A stretch of 64,000 nucleotides of DNA, from contig JAWNZC010000446.1 of the NCBI GenBank assembly GCA_035771165.1, positions 62,001-126,000 of the forward strand, read 5' to 3'. Below, one piece after another: positions 40,904 to 52,438 of the stretch. Numbering within the stretch: position 1 is the first letter of the stretch; the number at the start of each line of letters is the position of its first letter. Below the pieces are notes generated by a model. That model saw only the letters and a list, made by a program, of their open reading frames with translations, was not told where the DNA came from and ran no database searches. The stretch is from Paragorgia papillata (taxonomy: Eukaryota; Cnidaria; Anthozoa; Scleralcyonacea; Coralliidae). A program made the position numbers and the translations under genes.

Positions 40904-43900
40904 ACCAGTGTGAAGGTATCACCACATTCATCCTCGGATTCATCACCAGATTCATCACCAGATTCATCACCACATTCGCAAAGCAAATATTTCACCTTCA
41001 ATAATTACTTCAATAATCAACCGATCGGCACACACGATACACCAAATTAAAGCTTATTATTCTATCTTTCCGGCCTAAGATTAACCGCGTTTGTTTCAAC
41101 AATTTATAGAGGAGAAAAATAACTATATACTAGAAAGTACTCGCTCTTCGGTCTTGGGGGAAAAATTTCGATGGCTTCTTTTAATTTTAACCGGCTTTCC
41201 TATATATCAAAATGAAGCTCATTCTATCATCTTGCTGGCCCAAGAAAAATTAGAAGTGGCCCAGATCTGGTTCAACAGTTATTCGTTTTTAAAGCGAGAC
41301 GCCCAAACTGTCAATACAGCGCGCCGGAAATAGAAATCTTTATTAATTGTGGTTGCGGACTTAGACATTGGGGGAAAGATTTCGATGGCTTCAGTTATTT
41401 TTAACCAGCTTTCCTATATACGAAATTGAAGCTAAATCTATCTTCTTGATGGCCCAAGAAAAATTAGAAGTGGCCCAGATCTGGTTCAAGAGTTGTTTCG
41501 CTTTTAAAGCAAGTAGCCCAAACTGTCAATTTCCGCGCGCCGGAAATAGAAATCTTTATTAAGTGTAGTTGCCGACATAGTCATTGGGGGAAAAATGTCG
41601 ATGGCTTCTCTTAACTTTAACCAACTTTCCTATATATCAAAATGAAGCTCATTCTATCGTCTTGCTGGCCCAAGAAAAATTAGAACTGGCCCAGAGCTGG
41701 TTCAAGAGTTATTCGCTTTTAAAACGAGACGCCCAAACTGTCAATTGGACAGCGCACTAAAAACAGAACACTTTATTATTAAATTCGTCGGGATGGCTTG
41801 GGGGAACGATTTCGATGGGTACTTTTAATTTTAACCGGCTTTCCTATATATCAAAATGAAGCTCATTCTATCCTCTTGCTGGCCCAAGAAAAATTAGAAG
41901 TGGCCCAGATCTGGTTCAAGAGTTATTCGGTTTTAAAGCGAGACGCCCAAACTGTCAATTACACAGCGCGCTAAAAATAGAACAATTTATTAACTATATT
42001 TCACGACATAGCCTTTGGGGGAAAGATTTCGATGGCTTCGGTTATTTTTAACCGGCTTTCCTATATACGAAATTGAATCTAAATCTATCTTCTTGCTGGC
42101 CCAAGAAAAATTAGAAGTGGCCCAGATCTGGTTTAAGAGTTGTTTCGATTTTAAAGCAAGAAGCCCAAACTGTCAATTTCCGCGAGCCGGAAATAGAAAT
42201 CTTTATTAAGTGTAGTTGCCGACATAGTCTTTGGGGGAAAAATTTCGATGGCTTCTCTTAACTTTAACCAACTTTCCTATATATCAAAATAAAGCTCATT
42301 CTATCCTCTTGCTGGCCCAAGAAAAATTAGAAGTGGCCCAGATCTGGTTCAACAGTTATTCGTTTTTAAAGCGAGACGCCCAAACTGTCAATACAGCGCG
42401 CCGGAAATAGAAATCTTTATTAATTGTGGTTGCCGACTTAGACATTGGGGGAAATATTTCGATGGCTTTTGTTAATTTTAACCAGCTTTCCTATATATCA
42501 AATTGAAGCTCATTATATCGTCTTGCTGGCCCAAGAAAAACTAGAAGTGGCCCAGAACTGGCTCAAGAGTTATTCGCATAAGCCGAAACTGTGAAGGTAT
42601 CACCACATTCACTTAGGAGAAACATTTCGATGGGTTCTTTTAATTTTAACCGGCTTTCCTATATATCAAAATGAAGCTCATTCTATCCTCTTGCTGGCCC
42701 AAGAAAAATTAGAACTGGCCCAGATCTGGTTCAAGAGTTATTCGCTTTTAAAGCGAGACGCCCAAACTGTCAATTACACAGCGCGCTAAAAATAGAACAC
42801 TTTATTAACTATATTTCACGACATAGCCTTTGGGGGAAAGATTTCGATGGCTTCGGTTATTTTTAACCGGCTTTCCTATATACGAAATTGAAGCTAAATC
42901 TATCTTCTTGCCGGCCCAAGAAAAATTAGAAGTGGCCCAGATCTGGTTCAACAGTTATTCGTTTTTAAAGCGAGACGCCCAAACTGTCAATACAGCGCGC
43001 CGGAAATAGAAATCTTTATTAATTGTGGTTGCCGACTTAGACATTGGGGGAAATATTTCGATGGCTTTTGTTAATTTTAACCAGCTTTCCTATATATCAA
43101 ATTGAAGCTCATTATATCGTCTTGCTGGCCCAAGAAAAACTAGAAGTGGCCCAGAACTGGCTCAAGAGTTATTCGCATAAGCCGAAACTGTGAAGGTATC
43201 ACCACATTCACTTAGGAGAAAAATTTCGATGGGTTCTTTTAATTTTAACCGGCTTTCCTATATATCAAAATGAAGCTCATTCTATCCTCTTGCTGGCCCA
43301 AGAAAAATTAGAACTGGCCCAGATCTGGTTCAAGAGTTATTCGCTTTTAAAGCGAGACGCCCAAACTGTCAATTACACAGCGCGCTAAAAATAGAACACT
43401 TTATTAACTATATTTCACGACATAGCCTTTGGGGGAAAGATTTCGATGGCTTCGGTTATTTTTAACCGGCTTTCCTATATACGAAATTGAAGCTAAATCT
43501 ATCTTCTTGCCGGCCCAAGAAAAATTAGAAGTGGCCCAGATCTGGTTCAACAGTTATTCGTTTTTAAAGCGAGACGCCCAAACTGTCAATTACAGCGCGC
43601 CGGAAATAGAAATCTTTATTAATTGTGGTTGCCGACTTCGACCTTGGGGGAAATATTTCGATGGCTTTTGTTAATTTTAACCAGCTTTCCTATATATCAA
43701 ATTGAAGCTCATTATATCGTCTTGCTGGCCCAAGAAAAACTAAAAGTGGCCCAGAACTGGTTCAAGAGTTATTCGCAAAAACCGAAACTGTGAAGGTATC
43801 ACCACATTCACTTAGGGGAAATATTTCGATGGCTTCTCTTAACTTTAACCAACTTTCCTATATATCAAAATGAAGCTCATTCTATCCTCTTGCTGGCCCA

Positions 43901-46900
43901 AGAAAAATTAGAAGTGGCCCAGATCTGGTTCAACAGTTATTCGTTTTTAAAGCGAGACGCCCAAACTGTCAATACAGCGCGCCGGAAATATAAATCTTTA
44001 TTAATTGTGGTTGCGGACTTAGACATTGGGGGAAAGATTTCGATGGCTTCAGTTATTTTTAACCAGCTTTCCTATATACGAAATTGAATCTAAATCTATC
44101 TTCTTGCTGGCCCAAGAAAAATTAGAAGTGGCCCAGATCTGGTTTAAGAGTTGTTTCGATTTTAAAGCAAGAAGCCCAAACTGTCAATTTCCGCGAGCCG
44201 GAAATAGAAATCTTTATTAAGTGTAGTTGCCGACATAGTCTTTGGGGGAAAAATTTCGATGGCTTCTCTTAACTTTAACCAACTTTCCTATATATCAAAA
44301 TAAAGCTCATTCTATCCTCTTGCTGGCCCAAGAAAAAGTAGAAGTGGCCCAGATCTGGTTCAAGAGTTATTCGTTTTTAAAGCGAGACGCCCAAACTGTC
44401 AATTACACAGCGCGCTAAAAATAGAACAATTTATTATTAAATTCGTTGGGATGGCTTGGGGGAAAGATTTCGATGGGTACTTTTAATTTTAACCGGCTTT
44501 CCTATATATCAAAATGAAGCTCATTCTATCCTCTTGCTGGCCCAAGAAAAAGTAGAAGTGGCCCAGATCTGGTTCAAGAGTTATTCGTTTTTAAAGCGAG
44601 ACGCCCAAACTGTCAATTACACAGCGCGCTGAAAATAGAACACTTTATTAACTATATTTCACGACATAGCCTTTGGGGGAAAGATTTCGATGGCTTCGGT
44701 TATTTTTAACTGGCTTTCCTATATACGAAATTGAAGCTAAATCTATCTTCTTGCCGCCCAAGAAAAATTAGAAGTGGCCCAGATCTGGTTCAACACTCGT
44801 TATTCGTTTTTAAAGCGAGACGCCCAAACTGTCAATTACAGCGCGCCGGAAATAGAAATCTTTATTAATTGTGGTTGCCGACTTCGACCTTGGGGGAAAT
44901 ATTTCGATGGCTTTTGTTAATTTTAACCAGCTTTCCTATATATCAAAATGAAGCTCATTCTATCCTCTTGCTGGCCCAAGAAAAATTAGAACTGGCCCAG
45001 ATCTGGTTCAAGAGTTATTCGCTTTTAAAGCGAGACGCCCAAACTGTCAATTACACAGCGCGCTAAAAATAGAACACTTTATTAACTATATTTCACGGCA
45101 TAGCCTTTGGGGGAAATATTTAGCGCGCTGTGTAATTGACAGTTTGGGCGTCTCGCTTTAAAAGCGAATAACTCTTGAACCAGATCTGGGCCAGTTCTAA
45201 TTTTTCTTGGGCCAGCAAGAGGATAGAATGAGCTTCATTTTGATATATAGGAAAGCCGGTTAAAATTAAAAGAACCCATCGAAATTTTTCCCCTAAGTGA
45301 ATGTGGTGATACCTTCACAGTTTCGGCGTTTGCGAATAACTCTTAAACCAGATCTGGGCCACTTCTAATTTTTCTTGGGCCAGCAAGACGATAGAATGAG
45401 CTTCATTTTGATATATAGGAAAGTTGGTTAAAGTTAAGAGAAGCCATCGAAATTTTTCCCCCAAAGACTATGTCGGCAACTACACTTAATAAAGATTTCT
45501 ATTTCCGGCGCGCGGAAATTGACAGTTTGGGCTACTTGCTTTAAAAGCGAAACAACTCTTGAACCAGATCTGGGCCACTTCTAATTTTTCTTGGGCCAGC
45601 AAGAAGATAGATTTAGCTTCAATTTCGTATATAGGAAAGCCGGTTAAAAATAACCGAAGCCATCGAAATCTTTCCCCCAAAGGCTATGTCGTGAAATATA
45701 GTTAATAAAGTGTTCTATTTTTAGCGCGCTGTGTAATTGACAGTTTGGGCGTCTCGCTTTAAAAACGAATAACTCTTGAACCAGATCTGGGCCACTTCTA
45801 CTTTTTGTTGGGCCAGCAAGAGGATAGAATGAGCTTCATTTTGATATATAGGAAAGCCGGTTAAAATTAAAAGAACCCATCGAAATTTTTCCCCTAAGTG
45901 AATGTGGTGATACCTTCACAGTTTCGGCTTTTGCGAATAACTCTTGAACCAGTTCTGGGCCACTTCTAGTTTTTCTTGGGCCAGCAAGACGATATAATGA
46001 GCTTCAATTTGATATATAGGAAAGCTGGTTAAAATTAACAAAACCCTTCGAAATATTTCCCCCAAGGTCGAAGTCGGCAACCACAATTAATAAAGATTTC
46101 TATTTCCGGCGCGCTGTAATTGACAGTTTGGGCGTCTCGCTTTAAAAACGAATAACGAGTGTTGAACCAGATCTGGGCCACTTCTAATTTTTCTTGGGCG
46201 GCAAGAAGATAGATTTAGCTTCAATTTCGTATATAGGAAAGCCAGTTAAAAATAACCGAAGCCATCGAAATCTTTCCCCCAAAGGCTATGTCGTGAAATA
46301 TAGTTAATAAAGTGTTCTATTTTTAGCGCGCTGTGTAATTGACAGTTTGGGCGTCTCGCTTTAAAAACGAATAACTCTTGAACCAGATCTGAGCCACTTC
46401 TACTTTTTCTTGGGCCAGCAAGAGGATAGAATGAGCTTCATTTTGATATATAGGAAAGCCGGTTAAAATTAAAAGTACCCATCGAAATCTTTCCCCCAAG
46501 CCATCCCAACGAATTTAATAATAAATTGTTCTATTTTTAGCGCGCTGTCCAATTGACAGTTTGGGCGTCTCGCTTTAAAAGCGAATAACTCTTGAACCAG
46601 ATATGGGCCACTTCTAATTTTTCTTGGGCCAGCAAGAGGATAGAATGAGCTTCATTTTGATATATAGGAAAGCCGGTTAAAATTAAAAGAACCCATCGAA
46701 ATTTTTCCCCTAAGTGAATGTGGTGATACCTTCACAGTTTCGGCTTTTGCGAATAACTCTTGAACCAGTTCTGGGCCACTTCTAGTTTTTCTTGGGCCAG
46801 CAAGACGATATAATGAGCTTCAATTTGATATATAGGAAAGCTGGTTAAAATTAACAAAAGCCATCGAAATATTTCCCCCAAGGTCGAAGTCGGCAACCAC

Positions 46901-48803
46901 AATTAATAAAGATTTCTATTTCCGGCGCGCTGTAATTGACAGTTTGGGCGTCTCGCTTTAAAAACGAATAACTGTTGAACCAGATCTGGGCCACTTCTAA
47001 TTTTTCTTGGGCCGGCAAGAAGATAGATTTAGCTTCAATTTCGTATATAGGAAAGCCGGTTAAAAATAACCGAAGCCATCGAAATCTTTCCCCAAAGGCT
47101 ATGTCGTGAAATATAGTTAATAAAGTGTTCTATTTTTAGCGCGCTGTGTAATTGACAGTTTGGGCGTCTCGCTTTAAAAGCGAATAACTCTTGAACCAGA
47201 TCTGGGCCAGTTCTAATTTTTCTTGGGCCAGCAAGAGGATAGAATGAGCTTCATTTTGATATATAGGAAAGCCGGTTAAAATTAAAAGAACCCATCGAAA
47301 TTTTTCTCCTAAGTGAATGTGGTGATACCTTCACAGTTTCGGCTTATGCGAATAACTCTTGAGCCAGTTCTGGGCCACTTCTAGTTTTTCTTGGGCCAGC
47401 AAGACGATATAATGAGCTTCAATTTGATATATAGGAAAGCTGGTTAAAATTAACAAAAGCCATCGAAATATTTCCCCCAATGTCTAAGTCGGCAACCACA
47501 ATTAATAAAGATTTCTATTTCCGGCGCGCTGTATTGACAGTTTGGGCGTCTCGCTTTAAAACCGAATAACTCTTGAACCAGATCTGGGCCACTTCTAATT
47601 TTTCTTGGGCCAGCAAGAGGATAGAATGAGCTTCATTTTGATATATAGGAAAGCCGGTTAAAATTAAAAGTACCCATCGAAATCTTTCCCCCAAGCCATC
47701 CCGACGAATTTAATAATAAAGTGTTCTGTTTTTAGTGCGCTGTCCAATTGACAGTTTGGGCGTCTCGTTTTAAAAGCGAATAACTCTTGAACCAGCTCTG
47801 GGCCAGTTCTAATTTTTCTTGGGCCAGCAAGACGATAGAATGAGCTTCATTTTGATATATAGGAAAGTTGGTTAAAGTTAAGAGAAGCCATCGAAATTTC
47901 CCCCCCAATGACTATGTCGGCAACTACACTCAATAAAGATTTCTATTTCCGACGCGCGGAAATTGACAGTTTGGGCTACTTGCTTTAAAAGCGAAACAAC
48001 TCTTGAACCAGATCTGGGCCACTTCTAATTTTTCTTGGGCCATCAAGAAGATAGATTTAGCTTCAATTTCGTATATAGGAAAGCCGGTTAAAAATAACTG
48101 AAGCCATCGAAATCTTTCCCCCAATGTCTAAGTCCGCAACCACAATTAATAAAGATTTATATTTCCGGCGCGCTGTATTGACAGTTTGGGCGTCTCGCTT
48201 TAACAACGAATAACTGTTGAACCAGATCTGGGCCACTTCTAATTTTTCTTGGGCCAGCAAGAGGATAGAATGAGCTTCATTTTGATATATAGGAAAGTTG
48301 GTTAAAGTTAAGAGAAGCCATCGAAATATTTCCCCCAATGTCTAAGTCGGCAACCACAATTAATAAAGATTTCTATTTCCGGCGCGCTGTATTGACAGTT
48401 TGGGCGTCTCGCTTTAAAAAACGAATAACTGTTGAACCAGATCTGGGCCACTTCTAATTTTTCTTGGGCCAGCAAGAGGATAGAATGAGCTTCATTTTGA
48501 TATATAGGAAAGCCGGTTAAAATTAAAAGAAGCCATCGAAATTTTTCCCCCAAGACCGAAGAGCGAGTACTTTCTAGTATATAGTTATTTTTCTCCTCTA
48601 TAAATTGTTGAAACAAACGCGGTTAATCTTGGGCCGGAAAGATAGAATAATAAGCTTTAATTTGGTGTATCGTGTGTGCCGATCGGTTGATTATTGAAGT
48701 AATTATTGAAGGTGAAATATTTGCTTTGCGAATGTGGTGATGAATCTGGTGATGAATCTGGTGATGAATCCGAGGATGAATGTGGTGATACCTTCACACT
48801 GGT
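40904..48803. mobile_element. Giant foldback element with tandem-repeat arms
   Basis: The element is 7,900 bp. Both ends read ACCAGTGTGAAGGTATCACC inward and are followed by four GATTCATCACC(A/AG) subrepeats. A further ~190 bp of nearly identical sequence leads to tandem arrays of a ~215-bp unit (AATTTCGATGGCTTC, TTTCCTATATA, CTGGCCCAAGAAAAATTAGA, GGCCCAGATCTGGTTCA, CCCAAACTGTCAATT). About 19 units lie in the left arm (to ~45066) and 17 in inverted orientation on the right (from ~45121), with only ~55 bp between. A perfect 9-bp duplication, AGTACATTG, flanks it (40895-40903 and 48804-48812). Arm design and 9-bp duplication recall Drosophila FB and Mutator-group elements. No transposase is present, so it is non-autonomous. 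It sits in intron 1 of the AAAP gene. Confidence 0.9.
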
Positions 48804-48812
48804 AGTACATTG
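48804..48812. repeat. 9-bp target duplication, right (foldback)
   Basis: AGTACATTG directly after the CACTGGT terminus. Confidence 0.85.
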
Positions 48813-49270
48813 TGTGTATTTATTATTATTATTATTAATTTATATCAACATCCTACAGGAATCGAATGTCCGCGAAAGAACCGACTGCGGCGACCTGTCC
48901 AGATTGATTCGATATCTCAACATTTATGCAGTGTTAGGAATAAAATATTACTACTTTAGTCGAGAATTTGTGGTAACTATATGTGTACTGTAATAGTAGA
49001 ATAGTTCAATTTTGGTGTTGCACAATTCATATAGTGACAATTTTATAGTTTATATAAATTATGATTAATGATATAGCAATTTCACTTTGTTCTGTCCACA
49101 AAGTCATCAAGTGCTTAGCTGACAGTCTGTATATGACTATTGTGTACACAAACAACTCTCACTCATTGTCCCAAGAATACAACCTTTGTCTGTGCAACAA
49201 CAAAGGCACCTAATCCTAGGTATGCCATTAGGCATTTCGACCATTCGCGCATCTACTTCCCTGGAGTAAG
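48813..49270. other. AAAP intron 1, no exon seen
   Basis: Unique-looking AT-rich sequence between the foldback element and the first SINE, starting with a short ATT run. No splice-flanked open frame. Confidence 0.5.
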
Positions 49271-49274
49271 TTAC

Positions 49275-49600
49275 GGGTGGCGTGTGCTGTTAGGGTGCTG
49301 CCTCTCACCAATAGTTAAGCCTGGTCGGACGGGGTTAGTACTTGGATGGGTGACTGTTTGGGAATAGCCCCGTTCTCTGCCAGCTTGGGACTTATGTGAG
49401 TAGAGTTTAGTTGGTCTCTCCTGTGCTTCGAGGGTTTTTCGCCGGGTTCTCAGATGGTTTTCCTCCCTCCGTAAAATCAACACCTAAGTCTTAGTTGTCT
49501 ACACATAGGAGTTTGGTGCCAATTGGGACGAAAGTTCTGTTCCTCTCTCCTGCCACACACCTCCCTTCCTAACAACTAATCAATCAACAGGATTATTTAC
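49275..49600 (+). mobile_element. 5S-rRNA-derived SINE, near complete
   Basis: The head resembles 5S rRNA: AGTTAAGCCTGGTCGGACGG (box A region), then GGTTAGTACTTGGATGGGTG + ACTG (box C) and TGGGAATAGCCCCG. The body has GTGCTTCGAGGGTTTTTCGC + CGGGTTCTC and GGTTTTCCTCCCTCCGTAAA + ATCAACAC, shared with the copies at 50044 and 63662. The 3' end near 49600 is ill-defined. 5S-headed SINEs use the internal polymerase III promoter. It lies inside AAAP intron 1, in the sense direction. Confidence 0.85.
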
Positions 49601-50043
49601 TGTAAAAAACTAAATGTATACTACTTCGCTTTAAGAAAAACAAGAACTTATCAGTGTAGTACTAGAAAATTACATGTAAAATAAGTAATTGTCATTTATC
49701 AATAAAAATGTTTTCGGGGTGGGAAGTGGTGTCCTCAAGGCCACACTTCACCCAGGGCCCTTACCCTCACTCCGATGAGTCCGATCCTTGTCCTCCTGTT
49801 TCTGAGGGCCCTTTTTTCCCCTTTTTTTTTGGCCTAACTCCAGGCCGGCTTTACATCTAAGCAGAATCTGTAAGTCCAATTCGAACCGATTCGGACTACG
49901 AAAAAAAAGTCTTTTAACCGATGTAATAGGAACCAAGGCCATTTAATTTCAAGGCCGGCCACCGAAAATGCAAAATTCAGTCCGGCCTAATTAGCATGCA
50001 CATAAGGCTTGTGGGGAAGCACATAATGCTTGTAGGGAAGCAC
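49600..50043. other. AAAP intron 1 between two SINEs
   Basis: Mostly a CCTTACCCTCACTCCGATGA and GGCCTAACTCCAGGCCGG segment with short inverted GGCCGG motifs. It is probably another dispersed repeat. No exon. Confidence 0.4.
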
Positions 50044-50349
50044 GGGTGGCGTGTGCTGTTAGCTAGGGCGCTGCCTCTCATCGCTGTAGTTAAGCAGTTG
50101 GACGGGGTTAGTACTTGGATGGGTGACCGTCTGGGAATAACCCCGTTCTCGAACTTGAATTTCATGTGAATAGAGTTTAGTTGGTCTCTCCTGTGCTTCG
50201 AGGGTTTTTCGCAGGGTTCTGCGGTTTTCCTCCCTCCATAAAATCAACACTTAGGTTTTAGCTTATGTCGTGCACTTTAATCATGTGCCTCTGGCTCGGA
50301 TGATTGGGTGACCATGCACATCCTGTAACGACGTTAAATAAAAAAAAAT
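50044..50349 (+). mobile_element. 5S-rRNA-derived SINE, with A-rich tail
   Basis: Same head and body as 49275-49600 (GGGTGGCGTGTGCTGTTAG, GGGGTTAGTACTTGGATGGG, CCTCCCTCCATAAAATCAAC). It has a different 3' part, TCGTGCACTTTAATCATGTG ... ATCCTGTAACGACGTTAAAT, ending in A8-9. The intact box C, clear tail and sharp end make it the most complete of the five copies. Confidence 0.85.
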
Positions 50350-51598
50350 CATTACTCATGTGAGCTGTTAATTATACTGATGATGAATCGCACAAGTAAC
50401 AAGTTTATTTTAAATAAATATTTCCACATTAGTCTGAAAGACAATGTCGTTTGTAAAACTAAGAAAAGGTTATTACGGAGACCGATTGTTTAGAATCTCA
50501 GGCTACTTGAAGCTTCGACTGAACAAAAGAAAAACAAAACAAAACAAAACAAAACAAAACAAAACAGAAAATTAAGGACAGTGCAAATAAAAAAAGTTTT
50601 ACTTAGAATATGCTAGATTGGTTTTGTGTGCGAGACAGCGGACTGAAGAAGATTTTGACGGATATTCTGTTGTCGACAATTTTAGACAAATATCAACCGA
50701 AAGTTGGCAAAGGTTTCCTTCAATTTTTCTTTCGTTTTTACTTCCGCCCACAAACATATTCGTGAGCGGTTTTTGCCGGAGGCTTCTTCTATAATTTTGA
50801 AAATTTCATTATCAACAAATATATATTCTCCATTAATTCATTTAACTGTTATTTACTCTCAATGCAAAATATGAATTTTATAAGTTTACTTTAAGCAAAA
50901 CTTTCAGCATTTTTCTATATGCAAAAACTTGCATAGATTTGGATACAGTTAATGAAATTGAAGAACATAGTTCCTTATTGCCGTGGATTTAAATTTCGTG
51001 ATATGTATGCTTTGTGTTTGTGGATGAGTTGTTTTTTAACACAAAGGAAAAAGTAGCTATATTGTATAGCTTGTTCTATGTTGAAATGAACGATATAAGA
51101 TAAATTTAAATAACTATCAATTGCTTTGTGTGTTTGTTTGCTTTTCGCACATTTTCATGCCCTACTTCTATGTTTTTTTTATATCTTGTTTCTGTGTTTC
51201 ATATATTAAAGTACTTGTGCAACGAAAATGAAGTTCAAAAGAAACTCTCTTATTTGAGAAAACGTTTATTGAATCTATAAAGATGGACGTTTACAGTTTG
51301 TCCTTATCTCATTTCGTTCTTGAGATATTGGAGCAAACATCAATCTTTATGACTTCAAAAGTTATTTTAAATAAGAGAGTCTCTCCCGAACTTATTTTTC
51401 GCTGCATAAGCCCTTTAACTAAATTGCTTCCTAACAAGCTCCTATATAACAGCAGTAATAACATGTACGCAAGCATTGCGTACCTGTTTTTTTCAATTGC
51501 CTTTGGCAAATTTTGCTTCAGATTTTACAGAGTACAGCCTAGCAATACACTTACTATTTTATAGCATGCTCTATTTAATCAATTTCTTTCTTTCACAG
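50350..51598. other. AAAP intron 1, 3' part
   Basis: It contains an (AAAAC)n microsatellite at 50524-50566 and ends with a polypyrimidine tract TTTCTTTCTTTCACAG, the acceptor for exon 2. The frame open upstream of the acceptor is intron read-through and is not counted. Confidence 0.6.
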
Positions 51599-52438
51599 GC
51601 TCTTGAATATTATCAAGTCAGAGAATCCATGCAGCATGAAACGTTTAATCAATTTAAGAAAAAGGATTACGAGTCTCTTAGCAATGATGGCAAACAAATT
51701 AGTTCTACTTTACGTCCTAAACCTTTACCGATATATGAAATTAGCGCAGAAAGAAAGTTTGAGATCCCTGAATTGTGTGAAAAGTTCTTGGGGAAGGCAG
51801 CCAAGTGGATATACACTTTTGTGATCGGCGTTCAGACATTTGTGTTTCTTTGGTGGTCTGCCACTATTGCAGGGACAACAATCACAGGAATTCACTGGTT
51901 ATTAAATGGTAGTAACAAATGCTATGATGGGACCTTTGGTGATTCACTTTTGACAGAAGTCCCTTTTTGCAAAAATCTGTATCGTATTTACATCGCAGCG
52001 TTTGGAGTTGTTGCATTGCCTCTCTCTTTTTTGCGCCTCGGTTCTCAAAAACTTCTTCAGCTTCTATTTGCAATTCTCCGAGTGATAATCATGGTGCTGA
52101 TTTTTGGTTTTTACGCATTGGTAGATAAACCAGTTATTGAAGAGCAGGTGGCAAATGTAACCTCTTCGTCATTACATGGGAATGAATCCAGTGAAGAAAA
52201 TGAAATCAGTCCGTTTTCAACTAATGTTACAATACTCCAGTTAATTCCAATAATAACATGGGCTCAGCTTATCCATTTTGCCATTCCATGTCTAGTGCAC
52301 ATTACAAGAGCAAGAACATCGCTTCGAAAAGGATTTTGTTCTCTCTACGTACTGTGTTGGGTGGTATTCACTCTTCACAGTCTGTTATTAGTGACTTACT
52401 TTCAAGATTTTCTTAAACCCAATGTTCCACACAATTGG
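51599..52438 (+). CDS. AAAP/SLC38-like transporter, exon 2
   Basis: An 840-nt exon (280 codons) is bounded by TTTCACAG|GCTCTT and TGG|GTAAGT, phase 0 at both ends. It holds the end of TM2/loop (ALEYYQVRES), a long hydrophilic cytosolic loop (~residues 10-68), then TM3 (WIYTFVIGVQTFVFLWW), TM4 (IYIAAFGVVALPLSFL), TM5 (LLFAILRVIIMVLIFGFYAL), an extracellular loop with glycosylation sequons NVT and NES, TM6 (LQLIPIITWAQLIHFAIPCL) and TM7 (LYVLCWVVFTLHSLLLV). With exons 1 and 3 the total is 11 predicted membrane segments, the topology of the amino-acid/auxin permease family, which moves neutral amino acids by ion-coupled symport at the plasma or lysosomal membrane. The substrate cannot be told. 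The family call rests on topology and TM1/TM8 pattern. Confidence 0.72.

Noticed and set aside
40816..41001. Acidic GDESGDESGDES-type peptide at both ends of the foldback
   Set aside because: It is the translation of the four subterminal GATTCATCACCA repeats and has no other coding evidence.
41091..48616. Repeated 60-100-residue open frames (MGERFRWL..., LAQEKLEVAQIWF...) in the foldback arms
   Set aside because: They recur because the DNA unit recurs, on both strands and in several frames. Type A and type B units shift the frame, and none has a start context, domain or splice support.
49275..49400. A true 5S rRNA gene
   Set aside because: Only the internal promoter region is well conserved; it is fused to a SINE body, and five partial copies show the same fusion.
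49770..49800. Hammerhead ribozyme core (CCGATGAGTCCG)
   Set aside because: The required CTGATGAG and GAAA boxes with pairing stems are not present.
51476..51598. In-frame extension upstream of AAAP exon 2
   Set aside because: It runs through the polypyrimidine tract and acceptor TTTCACAG. Exon 1 at 40427 supplies the missing TM1-TM2 in the right phase.
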